Shown: positions 45,160-53,320 of the stretch, in pieces
Position numbering within the stretch: position 1 is the stretch's first letter
How the letters are laid out: every line of letters starts with the position of its first letter
DNA from: Chitinimonas viridis
GTDB lineage: Bacteria > Pseudomonadota > Gammaproteobacteria > Burkholderiales > Chitinimonadaceae
DNA length: 64,000 nt
Direction: 5' to 3'
Assembly: GCF_030409555.1 (NCBI RefSeq)
Contig: NZ_JAUFPU010000010.1
Span: 150,183 to 214,182, forward strand
Position numbers and translations under genes: made by a program
Notes under the pieces: model-generated
The model's input: the letters and a program-made list of their open reading frames with translations, nothing else
Told to the model about the DNA's origin: nothing
The model's database searches: none

Positions 45160-46050
45160 ATGCAGAAAAGCCTTAAGAATCGGTGGGATGCGCTCAGTGG
45201 CAATACCCGTGGAGTGCTGCTGGTGATACTGGGCATGCTGTGCTGGGCCGTCCTCGATAGCTGCAACAAGCAGTTGATGAGCCGGGGGATGGCCCCCAAG
45301 CAGGTATTGTTTCTGCAGGCCACCCTGGTGCTGCTGCTGTTGCTGCCCTTGGCCGTCCTGACGCGTGGGCGCGCCATGGCCACCAGCAATCCACGCCTGC
45401 ATCTGATACGCGCGCTGTTTATCGTCACCTCGGCCTGGTGTGCTGCCTGGGCAGTAGCCCATCTGCCACTGGCCGAGGCGAGTGCTTATCTGATGACAGG
45501 CTCGCTGTTCATGCTGCCGCTGGGTGTGATGCTGCTAGGGGAGAAGCCCCATGGGCTGCGCTGGCTGGGTGTCGGGGTCGGCTTCTGTGGCGTGCTGGTG
45601 ATACTGCAGCCCGGAGTTGATGCTTTCCGTCTGGCGGCCCTGGTGGCGCTGCTGGGGGCATTCATGGAATCCATGCTGGGGGTGGTGCTGAAAAAATACT
45701 CGGCCGATGAAAAGGCCATCGCGGTGCTGACCTGGAGCCAGGTGGCCTGCTGGCTGACCTTTGGCCTGTTCACCGGCTTCCGCCTACCCACGGTGCCATT
45801 GGATCTGTGGTGGTTGCTGCCGCTGGTTGCCCTGTCCGCATCGGGCATCTATCTGGCGTATTTCCATGCCTACCGCGCGGGCGATGCCTCGGCCGTGGAG
45901 GCGGGCAGCTTCTCACTGCTGCTGTTCAGCCCGGCATTGGGCTATGTGTTTTTCAATGAGGTACCCGCGCTGGTGTTCTGGCTGGGTGCAGGCCTGCTGG
46001 TTGCCGGTATTGCGCTGGTGATCATCGAACCCAAGGGTAGAGCGACGTGA
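45160..46050 (+). CDS. DMT-superfamily transporter (EamA)
   Basis: A 296-aa inner-membrane protein with ten predicted membrane segments and the two-fold EamA repeat. The N-terminal half begins GVLLVILGMLCWAVLDSCNK; the second repeat starts near residue 155. EamA proteins move metabolites in or out, often amino acids or organic acids. Its divergence from gcdH across a palindrome and coupling to an IclR gene suggest transport of a compound of the same pathway, perhaps glutarate. The stop overlaps the next gene's start by four bases. Confidence 0.88.
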   Translation: MQKSLKNRWDALSGNTRGVLLVILGMLCWAVLDSCNKQLMSRGMAPKQVLFLQATLVLLLLLPLAVLTRGRAMATSNPRLHLIRALFIVTSAWCAAWAVAHLPLAEASAYLMTGSLFMLPLGVMLLGEKPHGLRWLGVGVGFCGVLVILQPGVDAFRLAALVALLGAFMESMLGVVLKKYSADEKAIAVLTWSQVACWLTFGLFTGFRLPTVPLDLWWLLPLVALSASGIYLAYFHAYRAGDASAVEAGSFSLLLFSPALGYVFFNEVPALVFWLGAGLLVAGIALVIIEPKGRAT

Positions 46051-46796
46051 ACGAGGATCAGGACCGATTGTTTGTCACCGCGCTGGCGCGCGGTCTGGAT
46101 GTGCTGGCGGCCTACCAGGCCGGCGACCGTGCGCTGGGTAATACCGAGCTGGCGCAGCGCTGTGGCCTGCCGAAATCGACGGTTTCGCGGCTGACCTACA
46201 CCCTGTGCAAGCTGGGTTACCTGAGCCAGGACGAGTCAGGCAAGTATCGCCCGGCGCCAGCCGTACTGACCCTGGGTTTTGCTGCCTTGTCGGGGCTGGA
46301 CCTGCGAGAGCGCGCGCGCGAGCCCATGCGGCGCCTGTCGGAGGAGACCGGCTTGTCCGTGACGCTGGGTGTGCGGCAGGGAACCCGGGTGGTCTATGTC
46401 GAAACCTGTCGGGCACTGACCAGGGTGGGGATCAGGCTGGAGGTGGGTTCTACCGTGCCGCTGGCGACCACCGCCATAGGCAGGGCGCTGTACATGGCGC
46501 TGGCGCCGGCGGAGCAGCAGGAGGTGGTGTGCCTGCTGGCCGACGAGTACGGCGCTCGCTGGCCCGAGGTTGCGGCGCGGCTGCAGGTTGCGCAAACAAC
46601 TTACGGCGAGACTGGCTTCTGCGCCTCTTACGGTGAGTTTGAGCCCGACATCCATGCGGTGGCCGTGCCCATCGCCGGCAGCGCGCCGGCCATGGCCATC
46701 AATTGCAGCGGCCCAGCCTACCGGCTGACACCGGCACGCTGGGCCGAGGAGATTGCGCCCCAGGTAGTCAAGCTGGCAGCGCAGCTTGCTGTCTAG
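46047..46796 (+). CDS. IclR-family transcriptional regulator
   Basis: A 249-aa regulator with an N-terminal winged helix (LARGLDVLAAYQAGD; ELAQRCGLPKSTVSRLTYTL near residues 35-54) and a C-terminal GAF-like effector domain (ERAREPMRRLSEETGLSV; VGSTVPLATTAIGRALYMAL; GFCASYGEFEPDIHAVAVPI). The GTG start overlaps the transporter stop (GTGA), so both are made from one message. The palindrome upstream of the transporter is the natural operator candidate, which would let it control gcdH as well. Effector unknown. Confidence 0.92.
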   Translation: MNEDQDRLFVTALARGLDVLAAYQAGDRALGNTELAQRCGLPKSTVSRLTYTLCKLGYLSQDESGKYRPAPAVLTLGFAALSGLDLRERAREPMRRLSEETGLSVTLGVRQGTRVVYVETCRALTRVGIRLEVGSTVPLATTAIGRALYMALAPAEQQEVVCLLADEYGARWPEVAARLQVAQTTYGETGFCASYGEFEPDIHAVAVPIAGSAPAMAINCSGPAYRLTPARWAEEIAPQVVKLAAQLAV

Positions 46797-46885
46797 TCTA
46801 TGCGCCATATAAGCAAAGCGTGTTGATTGACCTTGGGTAGTTGCGGGGATATGGTCACGCCACTGTTCACTGTGGAGGCCGTACC

Positions 46886-47419
46886 ATGCTACGTAGACTC
46901 ACCGCACTCATTGCCTTGCTAGCCGTACCCTCGTTGTATGCGGCAGATTGCCCGGCTTTGCTCAAGCACGAATTCAAGACCCTGCAGGGCAAGCCGCTCG
47001 ATCTGTGCAGCTTGGCGGGCAAGCCCATCCTGGTGGTGAATACCGCCAGCAAGTGTGGCTACACGCCCCAGTTCGAGAAGCTCGAGGCCATGTATAAGCA
47101 GTACAAGGCGCAGGGTTTGACGGTGGTGGGCTTTCCCTCCAACGACTTCAAGCAGGAGCTGGCGGACAACAAGCAGATCGCGGATTTCTGCAAGCTCACC
47201 TATTTCATCGAGTTTCCCATGGCGGAGGCCAGCAGCGTGACGGGTGAAACGGCCAACCCTTTCTTCAAGGCATTGGCGCAAGCCAGCGGCCAGGCGCCCA
47301 AGTGGAACTTTCAGAAGTACCTGATTGCGCCGGACGGCAAGACGGTCTACCCCTTCTCTACCCGTACCGAGCCCGATGCCGCCGAGGTGATGGCCAAGCT
47401 CAAGCCCATGTTGCAGTAG
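46886..47419 (+). CDS. Glutathione-peroxidase family protein, exported
   Basis: A 177-aa protein with a signal peptide (MLRRLTALIALLAVPSLYA), so it acts in the periplasm. The peroxidatic cysteine (not selenocysteine) is in VVNTASKCGYTPQFEKL near residue 57. GFPSNDFKQE and KWNFQKYLI supply the Asn/Trp of the catalytic tetrad, and the Gln is replaced as in other NDF-type members. Such Cys forms usually use thioredoxin-like donors to reduce peroxides. GGAGG lies 8 bases before the ATG. No partner gene is adjacent. Confidence 0.9.
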   Translation: MLRRLTALIALLAVPSLYAADCPALLKHEFKTLQGKPLDLCSLAGKPILVVNTASKCGYTPQFEKLEAMYKQYKAQGLTVVGFPSNDFKQELADNKQIADFCKLTYFIEFPMAEASSVTGETANPFFKALAQASGQAPKWNFQKYLIAPDGKTVYPFSTRTEPDAAEVMAKLKPMLQ

Positions 47420-47470
47420 CCAGGGTGCGGGCGTGGGAGGATTGGCGGACAGCGCGGCAAACTGTTTACC

Positions 47471-48202
47471 ATGGCGGCCCTGCCACCCATGCCTGCCCAC
47501 GCCATGCCCGACTTTATCGAGATTTACGACGACGCCCTGAGTGCCGAGTTCTGCGCCGAGCTGATCAAGGCCTTCGAGGCCAGCCTCCATACTGTGGCAG
47601 GCCGCACCGGTGCAGGGGTGGATATCAGCAAGAAGCACAGTACCGATCTGCACCTTAACCAGCACCCGGAATACCAGCGCTTCCTCCAGCAGGTCAGCCA
47701 AGTGACCAGCCACTACGCCGCTGAGTATTTCCGCAAATATCATTTTGCCCTGATCGCCCCGGTGGCCTTGACCCTGGCCGATCCGGACACGGGGGCGCCG
47801 GTAGCGCTGACGCACGAGAACTATACCGAGCTGGCTGCCGGGCAGACCGATGCGTTGATGCGCAGCCTGTACCGCCTGGGGCCGATACAGGCGCAAAAGT
47901 ACCGGGCGGGCGAGGGCAACTACAACTACTGGCATTGCGAGGTCTACCCGCAACTGCCGGCCAATGAGCCACTGCACCGCACCTTGCTGTTCATGTTCTA
48001 CCTCAACGACGTGACCGAGGGTGGGCAGACCGAGTTCTACTATCAGGACAAGGCCATTGCGCCGCGCCGCGGCCGCATGGTGATTGCGCCGGCCTATTTC
48101 ACCCATACCCACCGCGGCTGCACGCCAATCTCCAGTGACAAATACATACTGACCAGCTGGATATTGTTCAATCGGGCAGAACAACTTTATGGCCAGGGTT
48201 GA
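47471..48202 (+). CDS. 2-oxoglutarate-Fe(II) oxygenase, prolyl hydroxylase-like
   Basis: A 243-aa protein with a jelly-roll dioxygenase core. The iron ligands appear as HCE in NYNYWHCEVYP and the distal His in YFTHTHRGC, with a 2-oxoglutarate-binding Lys in DKYILTSWILF. LLFMFYLNDVTEGGQTEFYY is the family beta-strand block. The N-terminus binds ADALSAEF-like turns (FIEIYDDALSAEFCAELIKAF). Likely hydroxylates a protein or small molecule; no substrate visible. Starts at 47492 or 47504 are also possible. Confidence 0.82.
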   Translation: MAALPPMPAHAMPDFIEIYDDALSAEFCAELIKAFEASLHTVAGRTGAGVDISKKHSTDLHLNQHPEYQRFLQQVSQVTSHYAAEYFRKYHFALIAPVALTLADPDTGAPVALTHENYTELAAGQTDALMRSLYRLGPIQAQKYRAGEGNYNYWHCEVYPQLPANEPLHRTLLFMFYLNDVTEGGQTEFYYQDKAIAPRRGRMVIAPAYFTHTHRGCTPISSDKYILTSWILFNRAEQLYGQG

Positions 48203-48623
48203 TCGGCCTGATTACCCGATTTGACTATATTCATCAAGGGTATGGGATGCGTGCTTGCAGAGTTTGATCAATTTTTGTGACAAATTCACAACGCATTTCC
48301 GTCCGGCGAAAAAGCCCCTGGCCGAGCTTGCGCCGACGTGATGCCGACCGGCGCATAAGACCGGTATTGCTGGCTGATTGGGGTTATCCCTTATGTCAGA
48401 ACTGGTAGGTATAAACCATCTTTAAAGTTTTCCCTGCAAGAAAATCCAGCCCCCTTTGCTTGCTTGTTGCGCTGCGCTTCGATCACCATGAACTCGCCGT
48501 CACTTGATGGCCAGCCAGTCAGGATCATTGCAGGCGCAGCGCCTTCGGTACCGTCTACCGGGCCCATGCGGATTGCCGTGCCGACCGGCTTCAATCCAAA
48601 TCTCAATAGGGGAGATTCGCTGT
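48203..48623. other. Intergenic region upstream of the subtilase
   Basis: No convincing gene. An antisense frame of 71 codons (48391-48606) has protein-like composition but no start signals. The stretch holds a short AT-rich part (48220-48300) that could carry the subtilase promoter, and GGGGAGA before the subtilase ATG. Confidence 0.4.
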
Positions 48624-50198
48624 ATGGAGAAGTCCTGTTTCAAGATGTCCCGACTCAGCCGCGCTGTCAGCCTGGGTCTTGCTACCGCTGTCGTCGGTAT
48701 GGCCAGTGCTTCGGCTGCTGAGAATGTCCGCGTTATCGTGGCCTACAAGTCGGGCGTGAATGCCGCGCTGCAAGCCGAAACTGCCGTGCTGGCAGCACGT
48801 GGTCAGGTCAAGCTGAAGATTGCCGGCTCGCGCGCCATGGCGGTTGAAGTGCCTGTCAATGCCGTTGCCGCGCTGCGCAACAATCCCAATGTGGAATATG
48901 TCGAGGAAGACCTGGTCCGTCGCACGATGGCGCTCTCCTCACCGTCGACTGGCAGCCCTTACCTGAGCGGCCAGCAGGTGCCTTACGGTATCAAGCAGGT
49001 GCAGGCCGACCTGTTGCCCGGTGCGGATTCGCTGGCCAGCAACCGCAAGGTCTGCATCATCGATTCCGGCTATAACCGCGACCACGAAGACCTGACTGGC
49101 AACACCGTGGCCGGCGAGTTCGACAACAATACCCGCTGGTGGTACACCGATGAGAACGGCCATGGCACGCATGTCGCCGGCACCATCGCTGCCGTCAACA
49201 ACAGCGGCAAGGGTGTGGTGGGTGTGAATCCCAACAAGCGCCTGCGCCTGCATATCGTCAAGGTATTTGACGCCGATGGCTGGGCTTACTCCTCCACCCT
49301 GATCACAGCTGCCAACAAGTGCAAGACCATGGGCGCCAACGTGATCTCCATGTCGCTGGGCGGCGCTGGCCGGAGCCTCTCCGAAGAGCGTGCATTTGAT
49401 AAGCTCCACGTTGGCGGCATCCTGCTGGTGGCGGCTGCTGGCAACAGCGGCAATACCGCGCTGTCCTACCCGGCCTCCTATCCCAGCGTGATGTCGGTGG
49501 CGGCGGTCGACCAGAACAAGGAGTGGGCTCCCTTCTCGCAATACAACAAGCAGGTCTCCATTGCCGGTCCGGGTGTGGATGTGCTCTCGACCGTGCCCAT
49601 GGGCACCGGCAGCGAGACCGTCCTGTCGGCGGCAGGCACTGCCTACGCAGCGAACGATATCGACGGTTCGCCCAAGATCACGGCCACCGCAGCACTGGCT
49701 GACTTCGGCCTGGGCGACAAGGTCGATGCTGCAGTCGCTGGCAAGGTCTGCCTGATTGCCCGCGGCAGCGTGAGCTTTGCGGTGAAGGTGGGCAACTGCG
49801 AGACCAGCGGTGGCGTTGGCGCCATCATCTACAACAACGCGCCAGGTAGCTTCAACGGTACCCTGGGTGGGGCGGTTACCACTATTCCTTCCGTATCGAC
49901 CAGCGATGTGGATGGTGCGGCCTTGAAGGCACAACTGGGCCAGAACACCACCGTGGGCGTGGCGGTGACCAACTACAGCACCATGAGCGGTACCTCCATG
50001 GCAACACCGCATGTGGCGGCCGTGGGGGCTTTGGTGTGGAGCTACTTCCCCCACTGTACCGCTGCCAAGGTGCGTAGCTCGCTCGAGCGGAGTGCATTGG
50101 ACCTGGGCGCACCAGGCCGCGATGACAAGTATGGCCATGGTCTGGTGCAAGCCAAGGCCGCCTACGATCGCATCAATAACAAGGGCTGCGGTAACTAA
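48624..50198 (+). CDS. Exported subtilisin-like serine protease with PA insert
   Basis: A 524-aa S8 peptidase. Signal peptide (MEKSCFKMSRLSRAVSLGLATAVVGMASASA), inhibitor I9-type propeptide to about residue 100 (RVIVAYKSGVNAALQAE, PNVEYVEEDLVRR), then the catalytic domain with Asp in VCIIDSGYN (near 149), His in NGHGTHVAGT (near 182) and Ser in SGTSMATPHVAAV (near 455). A protease-associated insert (LADFGLGDKVDAAVAGKVCL through IIYNNAPGSFNGTLGG) lies between His and Ser. All catalytic residues are present, so it should be active outside the cell. A strong terminator follows. Confidence 0.93.
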   Translation: MEKSCFKMSRLSRAVSLGLATAVVGMASASAAENVRVIVAYKSGVNAALQAETAVLAARGQVKLKIAGSRAMAVEVPVNAVAALRNNPNVEYVEEDLVRRTMALSSPSTGSPYLSGQQVPYGIKQVQADLLPGADSLASNRKVCIIDSGYNRDHEDLTGNTVAGEFDNNTRWWYTDENGHGTHVAGTIAAVNNSGKGVVGVNPNKRLRLHIVKVFDADGWAYSSTLITAANKCKTMGANVISMSLGGAGRSLSEERAFDKLHVGGILLVAAAGNSGNTALSYPASYPSVMSVAAVDQNKEWAPFSQYNKQVSIAGPGVDVLSTVPMGTGSETVLSAAGTAYAANDIDGSPKITATAALADFGLGDKVDAAVAGKVCLIARGSVSFAVKVGNCETSGGVGAIIYNNAPGSFNGTLGGAVTTIPSVSTSDVDGAALKAQLGQNTTVGVAVTNYSTMSGTSMATPHVAAVGALVWSYFPHCTAAKVRSSLERSALDLGAPGRDDKYGHGLVQAKAAYDRINNKGCGN

Positions 50199-50235
50199 AC
50201 CCTAGGTGGCTACCCAGGCAACTGGGACAGGAGAA

Positions 50236-50263
50236 ACGGGCAGCGCAGGCTGCCCGTTTTTTT
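50236..50263 (+). terminator. Rho-independent terminator after the subtilase
   Basis: Stem ACGGGCAGC/GCTGCCCGT with a short loop and seven Ts, 38 bases past the stop. Confidence 0.92.
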
Positions 50264-50294
50264 GCGTCCTACGCTTTAAATCCAACACAGGCGC

Positions 50295-51353
50295 TTATCG
50301 CCTGTCGCTACGTGAAAAACGTATGGGCATGGCGGGTTGCCTGATGGGGCCGGCTTCGGTCTCCACGGTCACGGTCCAGCCTCGGGCCTGGGCCAGTTCG
50401 CTGGCCAGGGCTTCGGGCAGGGTCAGCACAGGTTCCACGCAGGCGTCCACCGCCGCAAACACGGCACGCCAGTGTGCAAAGTCCTGCGCCGCAATATGCT
50501 GGGCCAAAGCCTGCTTGGCGGCCACGGGTGCCTGGCGGAATCGCTCCAGCAAGGCCGGCTCTCCTAGCGCCTGGCACAAGGCTTGCAGAAAGACGGGTTC
50601 CAGGCTGCCCACAGCTAGCCAGCGGCCATCGCGGCAACGGTAGTAGTCGTAGTGGCTGCCACCGTTCAGCAGCCCAGCCTCGGCCGGTGTGTCCTCTCCC
50701 GCCCCCAATTGGCCGGCAGCGGCCAGGGCGTTGAGGTGAAAGGCGCAGTCGGTCATGGCGATATCGATATGCTGGCCCAGGCCGTCGCGTTCGCGCTGGT
50801 GCAGTGCCGCCAGGATGCCGATCACGGCATGCAGCGAGCCGCCGGCGACGTCGGCCACCTGTATGCCCAGCGGCGGAGGGCCATCGGCCTGGCGGCCCGA
50901 GCCTGCGGCAATGCCCGCCAGGGCAAGGTAGTTGATATCGTGGCCCGCCCGGTCACGTAGTGGGCCAGTCTGGCCATAGCCGGTAATGGAGCAGTACACC
51001 AGCCTGGGGTTCACTGCGGCCAGCGCCTCATAGCCCAGCCCCAGGCGGCTCATGACACCGGGGCGGAATTGCTCGACCAATACGTCGGCGGTGGCGACCA
51101 GCGCCAGCACCTGAGCCAGCGCGGCGGGCGATTTCAGATCCAGGCTCAGGCTCTGCTTGTGCCGATTGAGGTAGGCATGGGCCGTGGCCACACCCTGTAC
51201 AAAGGGCGGTGTATGCCTGACCAGATCGGGTCGGTTGGGGGATTCGATGCGGGTGACCTGGGCGCCCAGGTCGGCCAGCATGCGGGTGGCAAAGGGGCCG
51301 GGCAGCAGCGGCGAAAAATCCAGCACGGTCAGGCCGGTGAGAGGTAAGGCCAT
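50295..51353 (-). CDS. Alpha-methylacyl-CoA racemase-like CoA-transferase III
   Basis: A 352-aa CaiB/BaiF-family protein. Start at MALPLTGLTVLDFSPLLPGP; DLGAQVTRIESPNRPDL and RPGVMSRLGLGYEAL are family blocks. AGHDINYLALAG near residue 155 matches the catalytic Asp region of alpha-methylacyl-CoA racemases (AMACR), which invert C2 of branched acyl-CoAs, rather than that of CoA-transferases. It is convergent with the subtilase and is not linked to the gcdH operon. Confidence 0.85.
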   Translation of the reverse strand: MALPLTGLTVLDFSPLLPGPFATRMLADLGAQVTRIESPNRPDLVRHTPPFVQGVATAHAYLNRHKQSLSLDLKSPAALAQVLALVATADVLVEQFRPGVMSRLGLGYEALAAVNPRLVYCSITGYGQTGPLRDRAGHDINYLALAGIAAGSGRQADGPPPLGIQVADVAGGSLHAVIGILAALHQRERDGLGQHIDIAMTDCAFHLNALAAAGQLGAGEDTPAEAGLLNGGSHYDYYRCRDGRWLAVGSLEPVFLQALCQALGEPALLERFRQAPVAAKQALAQHIAAQDFAHWRAVFAAVDACVEPVLTLPEALASELAQARGWTVTVETEAGPIRQPAMPIRFSRSDRR

Positions 51354-51502
51354 ATGGTATGTCTCCCTTGTTATTGCGGTGGAGCATAGCAAGTGCTTGG
51401 TTGATTTGCTTGTTTGCATGCCGGCCAGGGCTGTCGGGCACAGGTACGGTCTGCTGCGCCCGCCAGGGGCGCAACCGTTGCGCCAGATGCTGCTGGCGGC
51501 GC

Positions 51503-52150
51503 TTACTGCCTGGCGCTGCGGGCTGGATCAGCTTCCGCCATCCAGTCGGCCAGGGTGGCATCGCCGGCATTGCCGGTGGCGCGCAGGCCTTGCAGGGTAC
51601 CGGCAAAATCAGCCGGCGATCGGTTCTGGCTGAGCTTGAACTTGCCCTCCAGGCTATCCAGCACGATGTCTATACCCACGATGGCCTTGTGCATCTGGGC
51701 CAGGAAGTCGGCCGGTGCATCGCTGACCTGCCAGGGGGTGGGTTGGCTGGCCTCGAATCGATCGGTCAGGCGTGTCAGCAGGACGTTGAGACGGGCGGGG
51801 TCGCGATAGGTCCGAATACGCCCGCGTGCCTCTACCACGGCAAAGTTCCAGGTTGGTACGGCTTTGCCATGCTGCTGCTTGCTGGGATGCCAGTTGGGCG
51901 AAATATAGGCGTCAGGGCCATGGAACAGCACGGTGGCCGGGAGTCCATCCAGTTGCGCCAGCGGGTTGCCGCTGGCGACATGGCCCAGCAAGGTGCCGTG
52001 CTCACCTGCTGCGGCGTCCAGCAACATGGGCAGTAGGTTGATTTCCAGGCCTGACTCCTGGTTGACGATCACGGTGGCCAGCGGGTAGCTGGCGATCAAC
52101 GCCTGCAACGGTTCGGCCCGTGTTTCGCGGAAGTGCTTGGGTTGGTACAT
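51503..52150 (-). CDS. FMN-binding PaiB-like protein
   Basis: A 215-aa protein of the FMN-binding negative regulator (PaiB) family: MYQPKHFRE at the start, ASYPLATVIVNQESGLEINLLP, YISPNWHPSKQQHGKAVPTWNF and the C-terminal KLSQNRSPADFAGTLQGL. The family contains flavin-reductase-like split barrels; regulatory activity is known only for PaiB. It is the last of three minus-strand genes divergent from a MocR regulator. Confidence 0.88.
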   Translation of the reverse strand: MYQPKHFRETRAEPLQALIASYPLATVIVNQESGLEINLLPMLLDAAAGEHGTLLGHVASGNPLAQLDGLPATVLFHGPDAYISPNWHPSKQQHGKAVPTWNFAVVEARGRIRTYRDPARLNVLLTRLTDRFEASQPTPWQVSDAPADFLAQMHKAIVGIDIVLDSLEGKFKLSQNRSPADFAGTLQGLRATGNAGDATLADWMAEADPARSARQ

Positions 52151-52175
52151 GGTGGACTTCCCCGCAGAGTTTGTA

Positions 52176-52790
52176 TCAGGCCAGTGCTGCACTGGCATGG
52201 TGGGTGATGGGTTCGCCAAAGCGGGTCTCTAGCGGCCACACTCCGGCCCAAACAGGCAGCGACAGATCCGCTTCATCGTCTTCGGGCGGCCCTTGCCGTA
52301 TCTTGGCTACGGCCTCGATGATGGGCAGGGCCAGCACCGTGGTAGCGGCCAGTTCGTTGGCGTCGGGCATGCGTACCTGGGCGCGGCGGCCGGGTTCCAG
52401 CTTGTCCATGAAGGCATCCAGTGAAGCGCTACGCTCTGCTGCCGTCAGGGGCGCAAATCGACCATATACCATGGCGGAGCGATAGTTCATGGAATGGTTG
52501 AATGCCGAGCGCGCTAGCACCAGGCCATCCAGGTGGGTGATGCAGACGCAGGCAGGGATGCCGGTGGCCAGCGCACGCAACAGGCGGCTGCCATTACTGC
52601 CGTGGATATGTATGGCCTCACCCACCCGCCAGTGAGCGGTAGGAATGCAGTGCGACTGGCCATCCAGGCTGAAGGCAATGTGGCAGATCCAGGCATGGTC
52701 CACGATGGCATGCACGGTGGCTTGGTCATAGCTGGCCCGCTGGGCAATGCGGCGTACGCGGGTCAGGTCGGTGGGTGTGAAATGGCTCAT
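52176..52790 (-). CDS. PNPOx-like flavin-binding split-barrel protein
   Basis: A 204-aa pyridoxamine-phosphate-oxidase-like protein. Core blocks: HAWICHIAFSLDGQSHCIPT, AIHIHGSNGSRLLRAL, ACVCITHLDGLVLARSAFNH and YRSAMVYGRFAPL, the NimA-type split barrel. It sits between a PaiB-like and a GNAT gene downstream of the MocR divergent promoter, a frequent association of MocR regulators with PLP and flavin proteins. Substrate unknown; it is not a clear PdxH. Confidence 0.85.
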   Translation of the reverse strand: MSHFTPTDLTRVRRIAQRASYDQATVHAIVDHAWICHIAFSLDGQSHCIPTAHWRVGEAIHIHGSNGSRLLRALATGIPACVCITHLDGLVLARSAFNHSMNYRSAMVYGRFAPLTAAERSASLDAFMDKLEPGRRAQVRMPDANELAATTVLALPIIEAVAKIRQGPPEDDEADLSLPVWAGVWPLETRFGEPITHHASAALA

Positions 52791-52819
52791 GGCGTGTTCC
52801 GTGTCGGCTCGTATCGGTT

Positions 52820-53215
52820 TCAGTGGGCGGGGCGGGGGATATAGAAGGCATGGTTGGCCTGTTGAAATCCCAGCCTGGGGTAGTAATCCATGGCTGTGGG
52901 TGCCGACAGCAGCACCAATTGGCATTCGCTGCCTATCTCTGCCTGCACGGCGGCCACCAGCGCGCGCCCCAGTCCCTGGTGGTGCAGGCCGGCATCCACG
53001 GCCAGATCGGATAGATAGCAAACCCAGCCGTAGTCGCAGAAGCAGCGCGCTGCCCCTATCAGCCGCTCGCCTTCCCAGGCGGTGACCAGCAGATTGGCAT
53101 GCTCCAGCATGCGCGCCAGGCGTGCTTGATCGTCGACGGGGCGGGCCAGGCCGGCGCGGCGATAGAGATCGGACAACTGGTCGGGGTGTACAGGCTGGTT
53201 CAGGACAATGCGCAT
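52820..53215 (-). CDS. GNAT-family N-acetyltransferase
   Basis: A 131-aa GNAT. The acetyl-CoA loop is VDAGLHHQGLGRALVAAVQ near residues 73-91, and MDYYPRLGFQQANHAFYI the C-terminal motif. First minus-strand gene facing the MocR regulator, with an inverted repeat in the gap. It may acetylate an amine whose level the MocR protein senses, but this is inferred from gene order only. Confidence 0.87.
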   Translation of the reverse strand: MRIVLNQPVHPDQLSDLYRRAGLARPVDDQARLARMLEHANLLVTAWEGERLIGAARCFCDYGWVCYLSDLAVDAGLHHQGLGRALVAAVQAEIGSECQLVLLSAPTAMDYYPRLGFQQANHAFYIPRPAH

Positions 53216-53272
53216 GGTGGGGCCTTACTGAATTAGCGGTGTTGACGGGATAGCAGCGAAGCGTAAAGCTAT

Positions 53273-53320
53273 ATTGGTTCCTTTGATGGTGCCGATTGAA
53301 CGATGTTGAATGGAACCAAT
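53273..53320. promoter_or_regulatory. Inverted repeat, putative MocR operator
   Basis: ATTGGTTCC at 53273-53281 and its exact complement GGAACCAAT at 53312-53320; ATGGTGCC (53286-53293) is a near direct repeat of TTGGTTCC, 12 bases apart. The second arm overlaps the first codons of the regulator, which fits autorepression. MocR/GntR proteins commonly bind such half sites. Confidence 0.6.

Noticed and set aside
48391-48606. 71-codon minus-strand frame upstream of the subtilase
   Set aside because: Composition is somewhat protein-like but there is no ribosome-binding site and no recognised family; I could not decide and leave it out.
48939-50150. 403-codon antisense frame over the subtilase
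   Set aside because: The sense frame carries the full catalytic triad; the antisense product is His/Gly-rich without recognisable features.
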